The position numbers and the translations under genes are program-made. From Ehretia macrophylla (taxonomy: Eukaryota > Streptophyta > Magnoliopsida > Boraginales > Ehretiaceae): 64,000 nucleotides of DNA. This document shows, piece after piece, positions 12,142 through 23,059 of this stretch. The stretch covers positions 66,723,850 through 66,787,849 of the forward strand of contig CM075770.1 of NCBI GenBank assembly GCA_037974665.1, given 5' to 3'. Every line of letters begins with the position of its first letter. The stretch's first letter is position 1. The notes beneath the pieces are model-generated. The model made no database searches and was not told the DNA's origin. It saw nothing but the letters and a program-made list of their open reading frames with translations.

Positions 12142-15100
12142 TGTGACGCCCAAGAACTTCATCGTACATTTATTTACTGTTGTATCTACTATTTGTGCAT
12201 TTTCACTATGCATTGCTTGTTACTTATGTGGTTACTATTTATCACGCTTTTTAACCACGTAATTCATTCGAATTAGCATTTTTCTTAAATCATATTAATT
12301 GTTTTAGGAATGAGAAAAATGTCCATTTGAGCTAAAAGCGATAGGAACATCCATTTAGAAAATGATTTGTTGAAACTAATGAATAGTATTACGTAACAAA
12401 ACTATGTGTTTTGATTAGCTATCATTTAAATTGCACTTATGACTCACTTTAAACTAGCTTAATTCATATTTTGACCAACATACTCACACTAAAATAAAAC
12501 ATATAGACTTATATATGCTCAACACCTCACACTAAGCTCATAAGTTAGCAAAACAAAAACAAAAACAAAAAAAAAAGTGGAAAAGCTGAAAATACTGTAG
12601 CAAATCCGAAAATAGCATAGGAGGAGAAATAGAGATTTTGGCTCAACAAATCCTCATTCCAAGCCAAGCCAAGCTAGGTTCAAGTGGTTTAGGGTGTTTA
12701 CTAGCCTCCTAGGAGCTCCTACGCACAATAGGTGAGGGATTTCATACCTATTTTTGCATTTCAAAAATGTGACAACTTTCTTGAATTTCTTATTTTGCTC
12801 TTAAATGCTAATGCAATGCTCAAATATGCTTATGTATGTTATATATAAGTAGTAGAGGTCTAATTTATGCTATTGTTTCGTAGTTTAATCGGTTGAAATT
12901 GCTCGTTGAATATTTGGCATGAATAGTGATGGGAATGTTAGGGTTTTGTGAAATTGGACTTTATAGCTTGAATCAATGATCCTAATAGGTGCTTTAGATG
13001 TTAATGAAAGTAGTGTAAAGGCTCTATAAAATTTAATTGCTCATAACCTAGCAAAAGAATGAAATAGCCGACTTTTAGAAAGGGGTTTCGGGGTTATTGC
13101 AAATTCGGGTTGAATTGGCCTCCACATTTAGTAATCCTAGGCTATTTAGGACCTAACTAAGCATTGCTAGCTCTCATTTGAGTCCCGGTTGAGGTACGTG
13201 TAGTACAAAGTCAAAAGAGGGAATTTGGGGCTTTCAGTCTAGATGCGGGTAATTGCGTGACTTTGAGGTCCTAAGTGGTGTCACTAAGTGTCATTAGGAA
13301 GGTAGTATAGCTTGGTTGCGTACCTTGAACTTCGTATTACGTTTGGAAGCTAATTAGCCTTGAATTGCAAAGGGGATGTTTTGACCAAGTGTGGAATTTG
13401 CTCGGTTTGAGTTTTGGCATTGTCTTGGGAGGTCATAGAAGCACTTTTGGTATGGTTATGGCATTAGTTGGATGATTAATTAACTTAGTTGTAGTACAAA
13501 TCAACTAAGGGGACGAATGGAGTTTTGTGATTGTTATAGTTTAAACGGGTTTTCTTTGTATTTAAATGGATCATAATATAGATAGGTTTGCATGGTGAAA
13601 ACGGATTTCTATTATCATAGCTTGTTGGGATGTGATAGCTTGAGAAAGTTAGAGAAAATAATAGTATTCTATTGAGTTTTTATGACTTTTGCTCAATTGA
13701 TGGTTTTAGTGTTTCTATTAGGTGCCATTAATGCTAGATGGCTTAAATGTTTGCTTAAACCCATTAAAAGATGGCTAGAAGTTGGTTAGAATGACTAGAA
13801 CATAAAGAGGGACATTGAGGGCAATTGGTTTATTCTAGTGTTTTAGGTGTTTGTAGAACTTCCTTGTGGTTGGTTAGTGACCGTTGAATGCTTGGAATGC
13901 TTGTAGTGTTATCCTGTTGCTTAGAAGATAGATTTTTAGTTGGGTTTGCGAAAGGGGCTTTCGGAATAAAGTTGGGTTATTTGTTAAGTTTTGATTGGAC
14001 TTGATGAGTTAGGTGATTATGGGTAATTATCTAAGATATGAAGTTATCCAGAGAATGTTTCATGAACTAAATTGCATAATTGTTTTTCTTGAATTGAAGA
14101 TTCTAAGTGAATTCTTGTTTATAGTAATTGTATTGCCATAGTTCTAAGTGCTTTCCTTGAGTTTTATATTGAGTTAATTGTAAAGAGAATAAGTATGGAT
14201 TAATGGCTTTATAAATTCATAGTACTATAATGGAATTAAATATGGTTATCTATGCTTAAAATGCTCATTAAAATGATTGTAGAACATGCTTATATCATGA
14301 TTTTATTATTGTTAGTTATATTGTTGGTATATTAGATTACTTGGTTGTATGTTAATTAAGTAAACTATGAGTTAGCTAACCTAGTTGGATAATTAATGAA
14401 TGTTGTAGTTAAAGAGTAATTGAAACAATGTTTAACTTTATGTTCAAGGTGATTGAGATTGATTCGAAGCCAATCTTGCATTGTGGAGCTTGATAGAGGT
14501 GAGGGAGACTTCATCCTTATATGCATAATAGTTTATTTACTTGTACTTAGATTATGTGCACTTATTGTCTATATATTGTGTGTGAGGGCAACCTACTTTG
14601 TTGTCCCTCAATCATGCATTTATTGATTTATTCTATTGTTATCATTTTGAGTGCATTGCATCGTGGTTGCGCAACCATTTGGGCATAGTAGTGTCGTGGA
14701 AACCAGGCGGCATCGGGCTTGCTGGTCTACCTCGGCTACCAAGGTTGCCCAGTCCCTCTCCCGCTTGGGTTGCCACCCAGGGAGAGTTGGGTCGTAGGAT
14801 TTCAAGGTACATCCGGAGTACACCCATTTTAGAGTTATAAGGGGATGCCGACTTATCGATATCAGTGTCATTATTACATCGAGATTTCAGTTCGTGGCTC
14901 GTGGTTCTTGATTGAAGAACAAAGTGTATCGTATCCTTTTTAATGCTTGGTAACTTGTTGTTTCAATTGTTATTTGGTTGTAAAATGCTTTATTTGTGCT
15001 AACTGTTGCATTGCACATCCCCGGTAGAGCTTATCCCTCACTAGGCAATTATGATTGGTCATACCTCACTAACATATTTCAAGAGGTGCAATTGGAGGAG

Positions 15101-15669
15101 GAGTTGCCTTAGTTGCTATGTTATACTTGCATAAGGTGGATTTATGGTTCTTGCTGTTATGTGGAGATCTTGTTTGCTCTACCTTATGATCTATTTTGTA
15201 GCCTAAGTGCTTATGTACATGTTTGAGTGATTGTAAGCTGAATGCCAGTTGATTGTAGTAGGAGATATGAACTATGGCATGTAATAACTTATATTTATGC
15301 TCTTAGCTTCTTTGCATGCTTAGGAGTGAATGACGGATTGTTTTCAATTTCTAAGAATCCTTAAAGGCTATCATGGAGTGGCATGATAAGCGGTTTTGTA
15401 AAGAAGTTAAGTTATGAATGCATGCTTGTGTGTATCTAAACTGTTTGGATGTCTTAAGGCTCGGATGGCCTTAAAGTCGAGATCTTTATTTTGGAAATGG
15501 CTTTATTGTTATTCTATAGCTTATTGAATGCTTACAGGTTTTCAAAATATCCACGTTATAGGGGAGATTCTGTCCTTTTTTCCCTAAAATTTTGAGACCG
15601 GGTTAGAATTGGGTTAAGAATAGCTTGGTTATTAGAGCATTCGGTCTCGTGAGGGATCGGGGCATTACA
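12142..15669 (+). repeat. 3' LTR of element W
   Basis: It starts TGTGACGCCC and ends GATCGGGGCATTACA. It is 3528 bp, collinear with the 5' LTR and lacks the nested Z copy. The shared module is at 14583-14825. The acceptor-like site of the 5' LTR is altered here (TTTCAAG near 15078-15084 instead of TTTCAGG), while the donor-like ATAG/GTGAGG is kept at 12731/12732. The short frames inside are not called. Confidence 0.9.
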
Positions 15670-15870
15670 AAAGGCTTACGACCAAGTCAACTGGAGGTTT
15701 CTGGAATATTTTCTTAGAAGAATGGGATTCAGGGTAAAGTGGATAAAGGTGTGTATAACAACGACATCCTTCCCCTTACTCCATAGGGCCTCGTGAATGG
15801 CTCCCCCACAGGCTTCTTCCACAGCTCTGGGGTTTTCGACAAGGGGGACCTACTATCCTCTTTTCTATTA
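15670..15870 (+). pseudogene. LINE ORF2 remnant, part 2
   Basis: This continues the reverse transcriptase split by W: KAYDQVNWRFLEYFLRRMG from about 15673, then a frameshifted NGSPTGFFHSS segment near 15795 and a GDLLSSFLL segment near 15847. Homology fades at about 15870, before the YADD-type catalytic box would be reached, so the copy is truncated as well as mutated. It keeps part of the W target duplication at its start. Confidence 0.85.
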
Positions 15871-15966
15871 GAACAGTGTTAGTTCGCTATTACTGCTGGT
15901 CAGGCCGACGAGAATTCAAATTTGATTTTGCTATGTGCGCCACTAGAACTTTGATCATATGCTTTG

Positions 15967-18246
15967 TGTAATACCCGAGCCCGGAATGTGAATTTTCTTT
16001 GTTTATTATTTTGAAAATTATATTTCCTTAAATTCTTTGTGAATTAACTGTTACTTTCTCGCCGACGCAACGTGCATTCCATTTAAGGAGCGATAGCTAG
16101 ATAACGAGTTCCAGTCCTCAGCAAATAGTGAAACTAGTATTTAGACGACTTAAATTTTATATTTTAATTGTTGCTAACTTTAATTGAACTTACCTTAGCT
16201 GAAACGGCTTTAAAACGCGCGAAATAGGGCCCTTTGACCAAGTTTTTAAGTAGTTTGACTTAGCCCTTTGACCCTTTGACCATTTGACCCTTAAATAAGT
16301 TAAACCTAAGCAAAATAAAATAAAAACAGCAGCAAACCCAGCAGCAGGTCGTGAGCCCCCTTAGAGAAAAAAAAAACCTTTCAACCTTCCAAACGATCAA
16401 TCTTCGCGTGTGCTCGTGCGGGGTGATTTCTGAGGCAACCAACGTTGTTTTCCTAGCGACTAGGAGTACCTAAGGTGAGGGAAGCATGTTATTTGCGTAT
16501 TTATACGCTGTGTTTGTTAACTTTGTTAATTTTTAGATTTATCCGTAGAACGTTATTTAAAGCGATTTGATGCTTCTAGAATGTTCCTTAGCATTTGTAG
16601 AACATGTATTTATGGCTTTGTAACATTTTCTGCGGTTAAATGTTGTGATTGCAACTTGAATTGTGGAATGAATAGTGTTTTGTGAATAGTAAAACCTTGA
16701 AACGTTGAAGTTGCGCTGTTATGCTTTCCGTTGATGTAGAAACGTGCTAGGTATGCTAGAATGCTAAAATGTATGGTTTGTTTGGGTTGCGTAGTGGAAA
16801 AAAATGAGAAGTAAGCCTTTGGAAAAGTCAGGGTCGTTTAGGTCGACTTTGGCGTTTTCTCGTTTTGCGTGTTGGCATTGCTTCGGGAAGCCATGGAAGC
16901 ACTTTTGGTGCGATTATGGCGTTGGTTGGGTGTTTGGTTGTTGTAGTTGTAGTTCAAACGAGAAAGGGGGAAATCGGTGCTTTGCGCGAGGGCTAGGGTA
17001 AAGTAAGGTTTTGAGGTCTTTAGACGTGCCTTATGGTGACCTAGGAGGGTTGACGAAGTCGGTTTCCAGAACTCGTGGCTCGTTTGAAATGGTATCATTT
17101 TGATAGTTGGGGCTGATTTATGTTTTTGTGTGTTTTCTTGTCTTTATGCTTATAGAATGCTTAGAATTACTTGGAATACTTGTTTGAGTTGTTTTGGATT
17201 GAATTGCTTATCAAATTGCTGCTATTGCGTGCGAGAGTAACCTACTTTGTTATTCTCCCACATGTGGCTTTATCGCTTGTTTATCGTCTTGTATCTAGTC
17301 TTGCATTGCATAGTGTCTCATGCGTGAGTGATGGGCCTCTCTGGGTAGCCTTGGGTTGCCAGTGTTGGTTGCTCTAGCTCCGCTGCTATTCCCTTTCTCG
17401 CTTGGGTTGCCTCCCAGGGAGATTTGGGTCGTAGGTTGATGGATACTTCTGGGGTATTCCAAACTGGTGTTATAAGGTTGTTTGGGCCGGCGCGTCGTCA
17501 TCGAATTCGTGTTTGAAAGTTGCTCGTGAAAAAAGTATCGTATCCTTTGATTGAGTGTTTGCAGCTTTAGATACTTGCCTTGCTTTATTATTGGCTTTGG
17601 TTGTATCTTCATATGACTTGTATGTATTGCTTGGCTAATTGCATTGCATACTCCTCTCATCTCCGTCCTTGAGACCAATTGCCCTCGCTGAGCAATAGTT
17701 TTTGCTCATTCCTCTCTATACTATGTTTTTACAGGAGTAGTTGAGGCAGACCCTCTCGAGGTAATTGAGGAGGAGGAGCAGGTGGAGGTGTTTCCGTGAT
17801 AGCACTTACCTGCTTTGCTGGTGGTTGGTTACCAGTTTTGTGCAAACCTTGTTGTTATGTATATTGCGTGAAGGACGCTTAATTTTGAGGCTTGTAGCCT
17901 TGTATATATATTTTCTAGTTGAGACCTTTAATGGTCTTATGTTGTAATGGATTAAAGTTTGTAAATTGTAAACTTATACTCGGATGACTAGTGAAGAAAT
18001 GCATGCTAATGGCTAATGGTTTAGTGGCATAAGTACTTGTGTAGTATGCATACCATTTTTGGTTTGGAAAGTTGGATAATAAGAAATGTATGTTTTATAG
18101 AAAGTTGGCTTGTTCTGATTATTTTATGGCTTTCGCAAGTATTATATTGTATTTAGGGTTTTCGGATCGTCCGCGGTACAGAGGAGACTCCGTCCGTGTG
18201 TCGGGTCCGGGCTTGGCCTTTTGCGGGGTCGGGTCGGGGCGTGACA
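15967..18246 (+). mobile_element. Solo LTR of family G (Ty3/gypsy)
   Basis: It starts TGTAATACCCGAGCCCGG and ends GGGTCGGGGCGTGACA. It is 2280 bp and collinear with the LTRs of the complete element at 41122-50630, though visibly more diverged. Perfect target duplications CTTTG flank it at 15962-15966 and 18247-18251. A donor-like CTAAG/GTGAGG lies at 16474/16475 and an acceptor-like TTTTTACAG ends at 17734, followed by a purine-rich acidic frame. The short frames 16804-18272 lie inside the LTR and are not genes. Confidence 0.95.
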
Positions 18247-18989
18247 CTTTGAGCCGAGTCAATGAGTTTTAATATTCGTGTACGTATGCCATGTAGATTG
18301 AAAAGGGATAAGCCCTCACTATAAATTGCACACCGGATGGATCATTCTTCGGAAAGTCGAAGGCGAAGAGTTAACACATCCCAAGGGCTGGGTGAGAGAA
18401 AGTGTCCTTTGTTGATACCTAGTGTGCACCGCCACCTATTGAAATGGATTAATAAATGTTGTTTTCTATTGCTTGTAGCGGTGTTGCTTCTTTTTGTTCA
18501 CCGCGAATAATTGAATCTTGAGAAAGAAGGCCTTGTGGGGCATCTCCAGCAGTGCCAAATAAGGAAGAAATATTCTTTGTAGACTCGCCCTACTCACTTA
18601 CGGTTTTATATAGAGGGGGTTGAATTGAAGGGCCATAGGCTTTGAATCAATATTCGTTGGTTCCAATCCGGATCTCGTTGTTTGGGTCTCGAGATGATAT
18701 TAAGGAGACAAAAGAACAGAGCTGATAGAAATGCTAATTATAATGGAGATACTAATAATAACTTAAATAATGACTTGTGCCCATAGTTCAAGATTCCTTT
18801 GTGGGGCTTTCTTTTTCTTCTTCTTGACTTGACTCAACAACCCTACCATTCAGGACAGAACTCTAAGGGTATCTTTGAAGATGCAAAATACAGAAGAACG
18901 ACTGCCAATCAAGACAATATTGAAGCATGCGCCTTAGGACCGATCCCAGTGAAATAGGAAAACGAATGTGCTACCGACTAGCATCAAAC

Positions 18990-19018
18990 CTCTCCTTATC
19001 AGTCGAGTTACTTCATAC
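18990..19018 (+). repeat. Diverged copy of the dispersed 29 bp unit
   Basis: CTCTCCTTATCAGTCGAG followed by a TTACTTCATAC tail matches the 4564-4592 unit with several substitutions. Confidence 0.5.
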
Positions 19019-20649
19019 ATTTGCTCTATGGCTTTCACTCATTCCTGTGACCTTGGTTGTCCAATCAAGCTGATGGGTCATTTTCTTCGTGGCAACATTG
19101 AAGTTTTCTTTCAAGAATGCGCTCTTGGGAGTTGATTCTTCTTGCCTTCAAAGTAAAGAAGAAAGTCCAGTTACATCTGCCACTGACTATGTTCAAGAAA
19201 GGATGACGAACCCTAATCCCTTACCCTTAGGGGTTTGAAGGTTGGTTCCTTCCCCTTATTTATGGAGGCTGGGAGCGGAAAACATGTGATATCGGTTCAG
19301 TTTCCTCGATCCAATCTTAGGAGAAAGGACCTACGCTCATGATTTCCATACTTCAAATGGGAATAGCTTTTACATGTCCAAAGTCAATAGAAGTCTGAAC
19401 GGCATCCCTAAACATGTTGTTTCAGGACATATCTTAAAGTCTTCGAGGAATGGAAGAAAAACCATGGCATTTCAGATCATATTTTCCTTCTAGAGAGAGG
19501 CTGGTCGAGAATACCCACTTGTAGGGTTTCGGTTGCCAAATTAGTATGAATCTTCCTTGTTGGGAACTCGGCTTTTTGGCGAAATGAATTAATGAATGTT
19601 GGCCAATTATGTCACTAGCCCACATACACTCCAACCAATATGAACCAAACGGATGAGATGAGAGAACCAAAGGGAGAGGCATCGAGATCGGGCCAGGAAA
19701 ACTAATAGAATTTTTAGCGAATTCGACCCCCAAAGTCTGCATGTCAAAGTTGGCAAACCGCCGAAAAATCTCTCCTTTATTAATGGAGAGTTGACCAAAT
19801 ATGATTATGATCGTCGGCTTATAGCCAGTCAATCATCTACTTTTTGATAGTTTCATCGAGTTACGAAGCAGGTTCAAATCAAGAAAGAGGTCAATGTCGA
19901 AAAAGAAGCTTCATTTGAAAGAGTAGGCGGAAAACAAGGTATAGAATCTTCTGGGTATCTGCCCTTCCGTTATAGGAGATTTTTTGGCTTTTGCTGTCAA
20001 TAATCAGCCTAGGTGGTTGTCATTTTTCTTTCTGTCTTTCTCGAGCCAGCGGAGATGGGAAAGTGGCTTTTGGGCTTTCTTCTCTCTCGGACCCACCAAA
20101 TGGCCTGCGCTAAGCATATAGAGTTTGAGCATTTCACCTTGATGGGATTCCTTCCCTTTCTTAGTTAGTGGGGTTCCTTGAATTGATTAGAGCTGGGAGT
20201 GGAGACTCCAAAAAAAATGACTAGTTTCATACTTCTGTCGAACATCTTCAAACCCCGATGATTTCTTGCCTCTCTACTCTCTATTGGATGATTTCCGACG
20301 TGTCTGATTCAGGCTATCATCAACGTTGTCGACTTCTTTTCTCGAAATGTATGCCAGCAGACTGGCTAGCCCATTAGTGGCTTCCGCTCCCTTAGCCTAA
20401 GTTTGTCTTAGTTGAGCTATTCCTTTTCTAGATCCTTTGTCCAAGGCTTTTAGAATGGATTATTTCACACACGAAGGCATTGTGTTTTTTTCAAATTCTT
20501 AATCTAAACATGTCATTTCCTTTTTTTTTGGGTATAGGTTCTGCTTCAACAACCTAGTTTTAGCCAAGCCAATGAGTATATATGAACGAAGTCTTAAATG
20601 AATGTTGACTAATAGGAGCTTTCTCTTCAGTTCATTGTTAGCTCCATTC

Positions 20650-20678
20650 CTCTCCCTATTGGTCGAGCATCTTCAAAC
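20650..20678 (+). repeat. Dispersed 29 bp unit, single copy
   Basis: CTCTCCCTATTGGTCGAGC plus ATCTTCAAAC is nearly identical to the tandem units at 4535-4620. A partial copy (TTCTGTCGAACATCTTCAAAC) is at 20233-20253. Confidence 0.8.
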
Positions 20679-20882
20679 CTCGCGTGTCAAGATTTGGTAG
20701 AAGCCAAGTCTGATTGATCTCGATGCCAGCCATCACCTGAATTCGTAGAGTAGAAAGCCGAAGCTTCGCGAAACGAACATTTGAAACATTTGAAGACTAT
20801 TTTGCTCGTTCAGTCAGACGGGGGAGAGTGACCTCCTAGAATAGGAACTGGGGACGTCACAGTTTCTTCGTTAGTTGTTGAG

Positions 20883-20911
20883 GTTTGAAGATGCTCGACC
20901 GATAGGGAGAT
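20883..20911 (-). repeat. Dispersed 29 bp unit, inverted copy
   Basis: GTTTGAAGATGCTCGACC followed by GATAGGGAGAT is the reverse complement of the unit. A second GATGCTCGA follows at once, so a further partial unit may abut it. Confidence 0.8.
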
Positions 20912-21488
20912 GCTCGATAAAATTCAGCTCAACTGCTAAGGTGATGAAGGTAGACACTCGACAGAGGAATGGACGGAGAGTAAGATTCCACACTCTCACC
21001 CGCACCATCAACTGTATCATCCGTATCAAAAGGCACAACAATATACAAGTCCAAAGGTGCATAGGCATTTGCATGAGGAGATCCCGAACCACAGCTCTAA
21101 ATCCGACGCATACGTCTCCGTATCGGATGAACATAAGGCAGAGGCCATACTTTTTCTAGTTGAAGGTAGACCTAAAGCTTGAAGCTCTTCTCCTCTTACT
21201 TAACTTAAATGGAGGAGATAGTAAGCAATACTTTCTATGCTACAATATTTCTTCTCTTATGAAATCTCTAGTTTAATCGAGGGTTCAGTGAATATGATGT
21301 CGGTGTTGGCTAGGAGTTACCTTTTCCTAGTCACAAACGGCTAGACATCTTCATTAGGTCCTTGAGTGGTATCCTGTAGGTCAAAGATGGTAGGCTTCTT
21401 TCCGGGGCCAACTTTCTTAAAACCAAGCAAGGAGTGGATTATTCATTAAAGGGACTCTAAAAAATATGTATATATTGGAGTCTCAGTT

Positions 21489-21806
21489 TTGAAGGCCGAA
21501 ATAGTCAGTACTTTCACTACTTTAGAAGCCGGAGATACCTTCCAGCTGGCAGAAAAGAAAGGCGAAAGTCTCGAGCTACGCTATGGCAAGGAAAACCCCT
21601 TTACGTACTATTTAGTTGATTTGGATGCTACTACTTCTGCCTTCTTGTCTTCTTCATTTTCTATTGAAAACATGGCATCTAGCCCTAGTCCTGAATACAG
21701 GAAAGACCGATTACAACTGTTGCAAGAGTGGACACACTTTTCGACAAAGGACGAGAATCGTACTGATAGAAAAGGAATTCCACATAGCGAATTACATAAC
21801 CTCTAA
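21489..21806 (+). CDS. Hypothetical 105-residue open reading frame
   Basis: An ATG-to-TAA frame of 105 codons has a well-mixed, acidic and serine-containing composition (for example TLEAGDTFQLAEKKGESLELRYGK split over residues 11-34). No signal peptide, membrane segment or known motif is seen, and I do not recognise a family. It sits in older DNA next to decayed sequence with no neighbour that suggests a role. It may be a fragment of a mitochondrial unassigned frame or chance. Confidence 0.2.
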   Translation: MKAEIVSTFTTLEAGDTFQLAEKKGESLELRYGKENPFTYYLVDLDATTSAFLSSSFSIENMASSPSPEYRKDRLQLLQEWTHFSTKDENRTDRKGIPHSELHNL

Positions 21807-23059
21807 CTCCTCTGTCTACCTGTATCCGAGTGCTTAAAGGGAAAAGAGATCCTTCATAAAGAAAGAGCATATCAAAGATACCAAGCACAGGATGAGCCCA
21901 AAGCAAGCAAAAAGGGAATACCGGGTAACTTTTCTAAAGGAATAAGGGATTCGCTAATGGCAATAGAGAAATTTTCAATTAACGATACTGATTCTGGATG
22001 CCCGATACCAGAGGAAAGAGGACCTATTCTTGATGACAAATAGATGACAACATATTCCCTCTTCCTCTTACCAAAAGCAGAAGATTTATTTACAGGGCGT
22101 TAAACTCCAAGCAAGTAATAAAAACCTTGCTTGTTGACTTGCGGTCCGTCTATTCCAGTGGTTCAAGAGTTCGAGCCTTGAAAGTTTAGCCTCTTCAAGC
22201 TATCCAATAGCGAATCTCTCATTTGGAATCTGTCCAAGTACCAGTTCCCGTCCTTGATAAGGAATTTCTCCTCTCCTTAAGCAGTGTAGTAAACTAAACT
22301 CTCTTCTAGCAAAAAAAGGGATGCTCCGGCATATTGGATTAAAGCAAGGATGTAAGAAAGGCAAACAAGACAACGAAGGAGTTAGTGCATTGGTGCCCAA
22401 AATCCACTATGACTGGTATAGAATCAGCTCCTAGTCTTAGTTAGCTCTCCTAGCTGTACTAGAATAACTATTATAGAAGAGTATGGCATCAGTCAATCTT
22501 CTTTGCACAAGCATTAAGGGAGGAATGAAAGAAAGAGAGATGGGGAACAGAGAATTGTCTTTTTACAGCCGGGCAGATAGAATGAATGCCGAGAATCAGA
22601 TGTACAATACGGTCTAATCAGTCTTGGCTTCCAAACCTGTCCTAGTAGGGAAGGGGAGATTATATAGAATTAGCTCTAAGTTATCCATAAGGAAAGAAAA
22701 GAGAAAAGGCTTGGTAGGAGTGCAGTATAGGTCGTAACGTGCCAAGCCAGTACAGTACCAATGCTTTCTTTCTACTTGTACTACTTAGGTTAGTTCATTT
22801 ACGATCTTTCTTAAGAGAAGATATGACTGTACGACAGTTCCCGTTAGTAGACTTGCAGGACTCGAGAAGTAGACAGCGAGCGGAGCTTGAACAGAGAGGT
22901 TTCAGGTTTAGAACTCTAGTAAAGGAGCTTGTAGATTTTTGCATGGTTGATTAGTGAGCATCACATCTCGATCAATCAATCGATCCGCTGATCCATTATT
23001 CTCTATCGAGCGTGATCACACACAGCAGCAATCATTTCTTATTGAAGAAAATCCTACGT

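Larger units (their letters stand above)
4899..15669 (+). mobile_element. Non-autonomous LTR retrotransposon W (whole element)
   Basis: This is a complete element of two about 3.53 kb LTRs around a 1.08 kb internal region with no coding capacity for gag or pol. The 5' LTR is enlarged to 6.16 kb by a nested Z solo LTR. The order of LTR, primer site (11062-11073), polypurine tract (12129-12141) and LTR gives the sense orientation. The flanks are AAATG (4894-4898) and AAAGG (15670-15674). They differ at one base, and joining the flanks with the right-hand version restores the LINE frame D-I-E-K-A-Y-D. That supports a 5 bp target duplication with a later mutation in the left copy. Confidence 0.9.
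18252..23059. other. Older DNA, 4.8 kb, no recognised gene
   Basis: This segment was joined to 15966 before the G solo LTR inserted and to 25463 before the U solo LTR inserted. It shows no recognised mitochondrial, plastid or nuclear gene. It has scattered copies of the 29 bp unit and several unassigned small frames, of which 21489-21806 (+) and 19434-19832 (-) are the longest. A mitochondrial origin is likely from continuity with rps3-rpl16 but is not shown directly. Confidence 0.5.

Noticed and set aside
19434..19832. Minus-strand frame of 132 codons
   Set aside because: It is uninterrupted but has no recognisable motif and an overlapping second frame (19607-19798). I could not support it as a gene.
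22100..22200. Possible tRNA (GTTCAAGAGTTCGAGCC-like stretch near 22160)
   Set aside because: No acceptor stem or full cloverleaf could be drawn around it.
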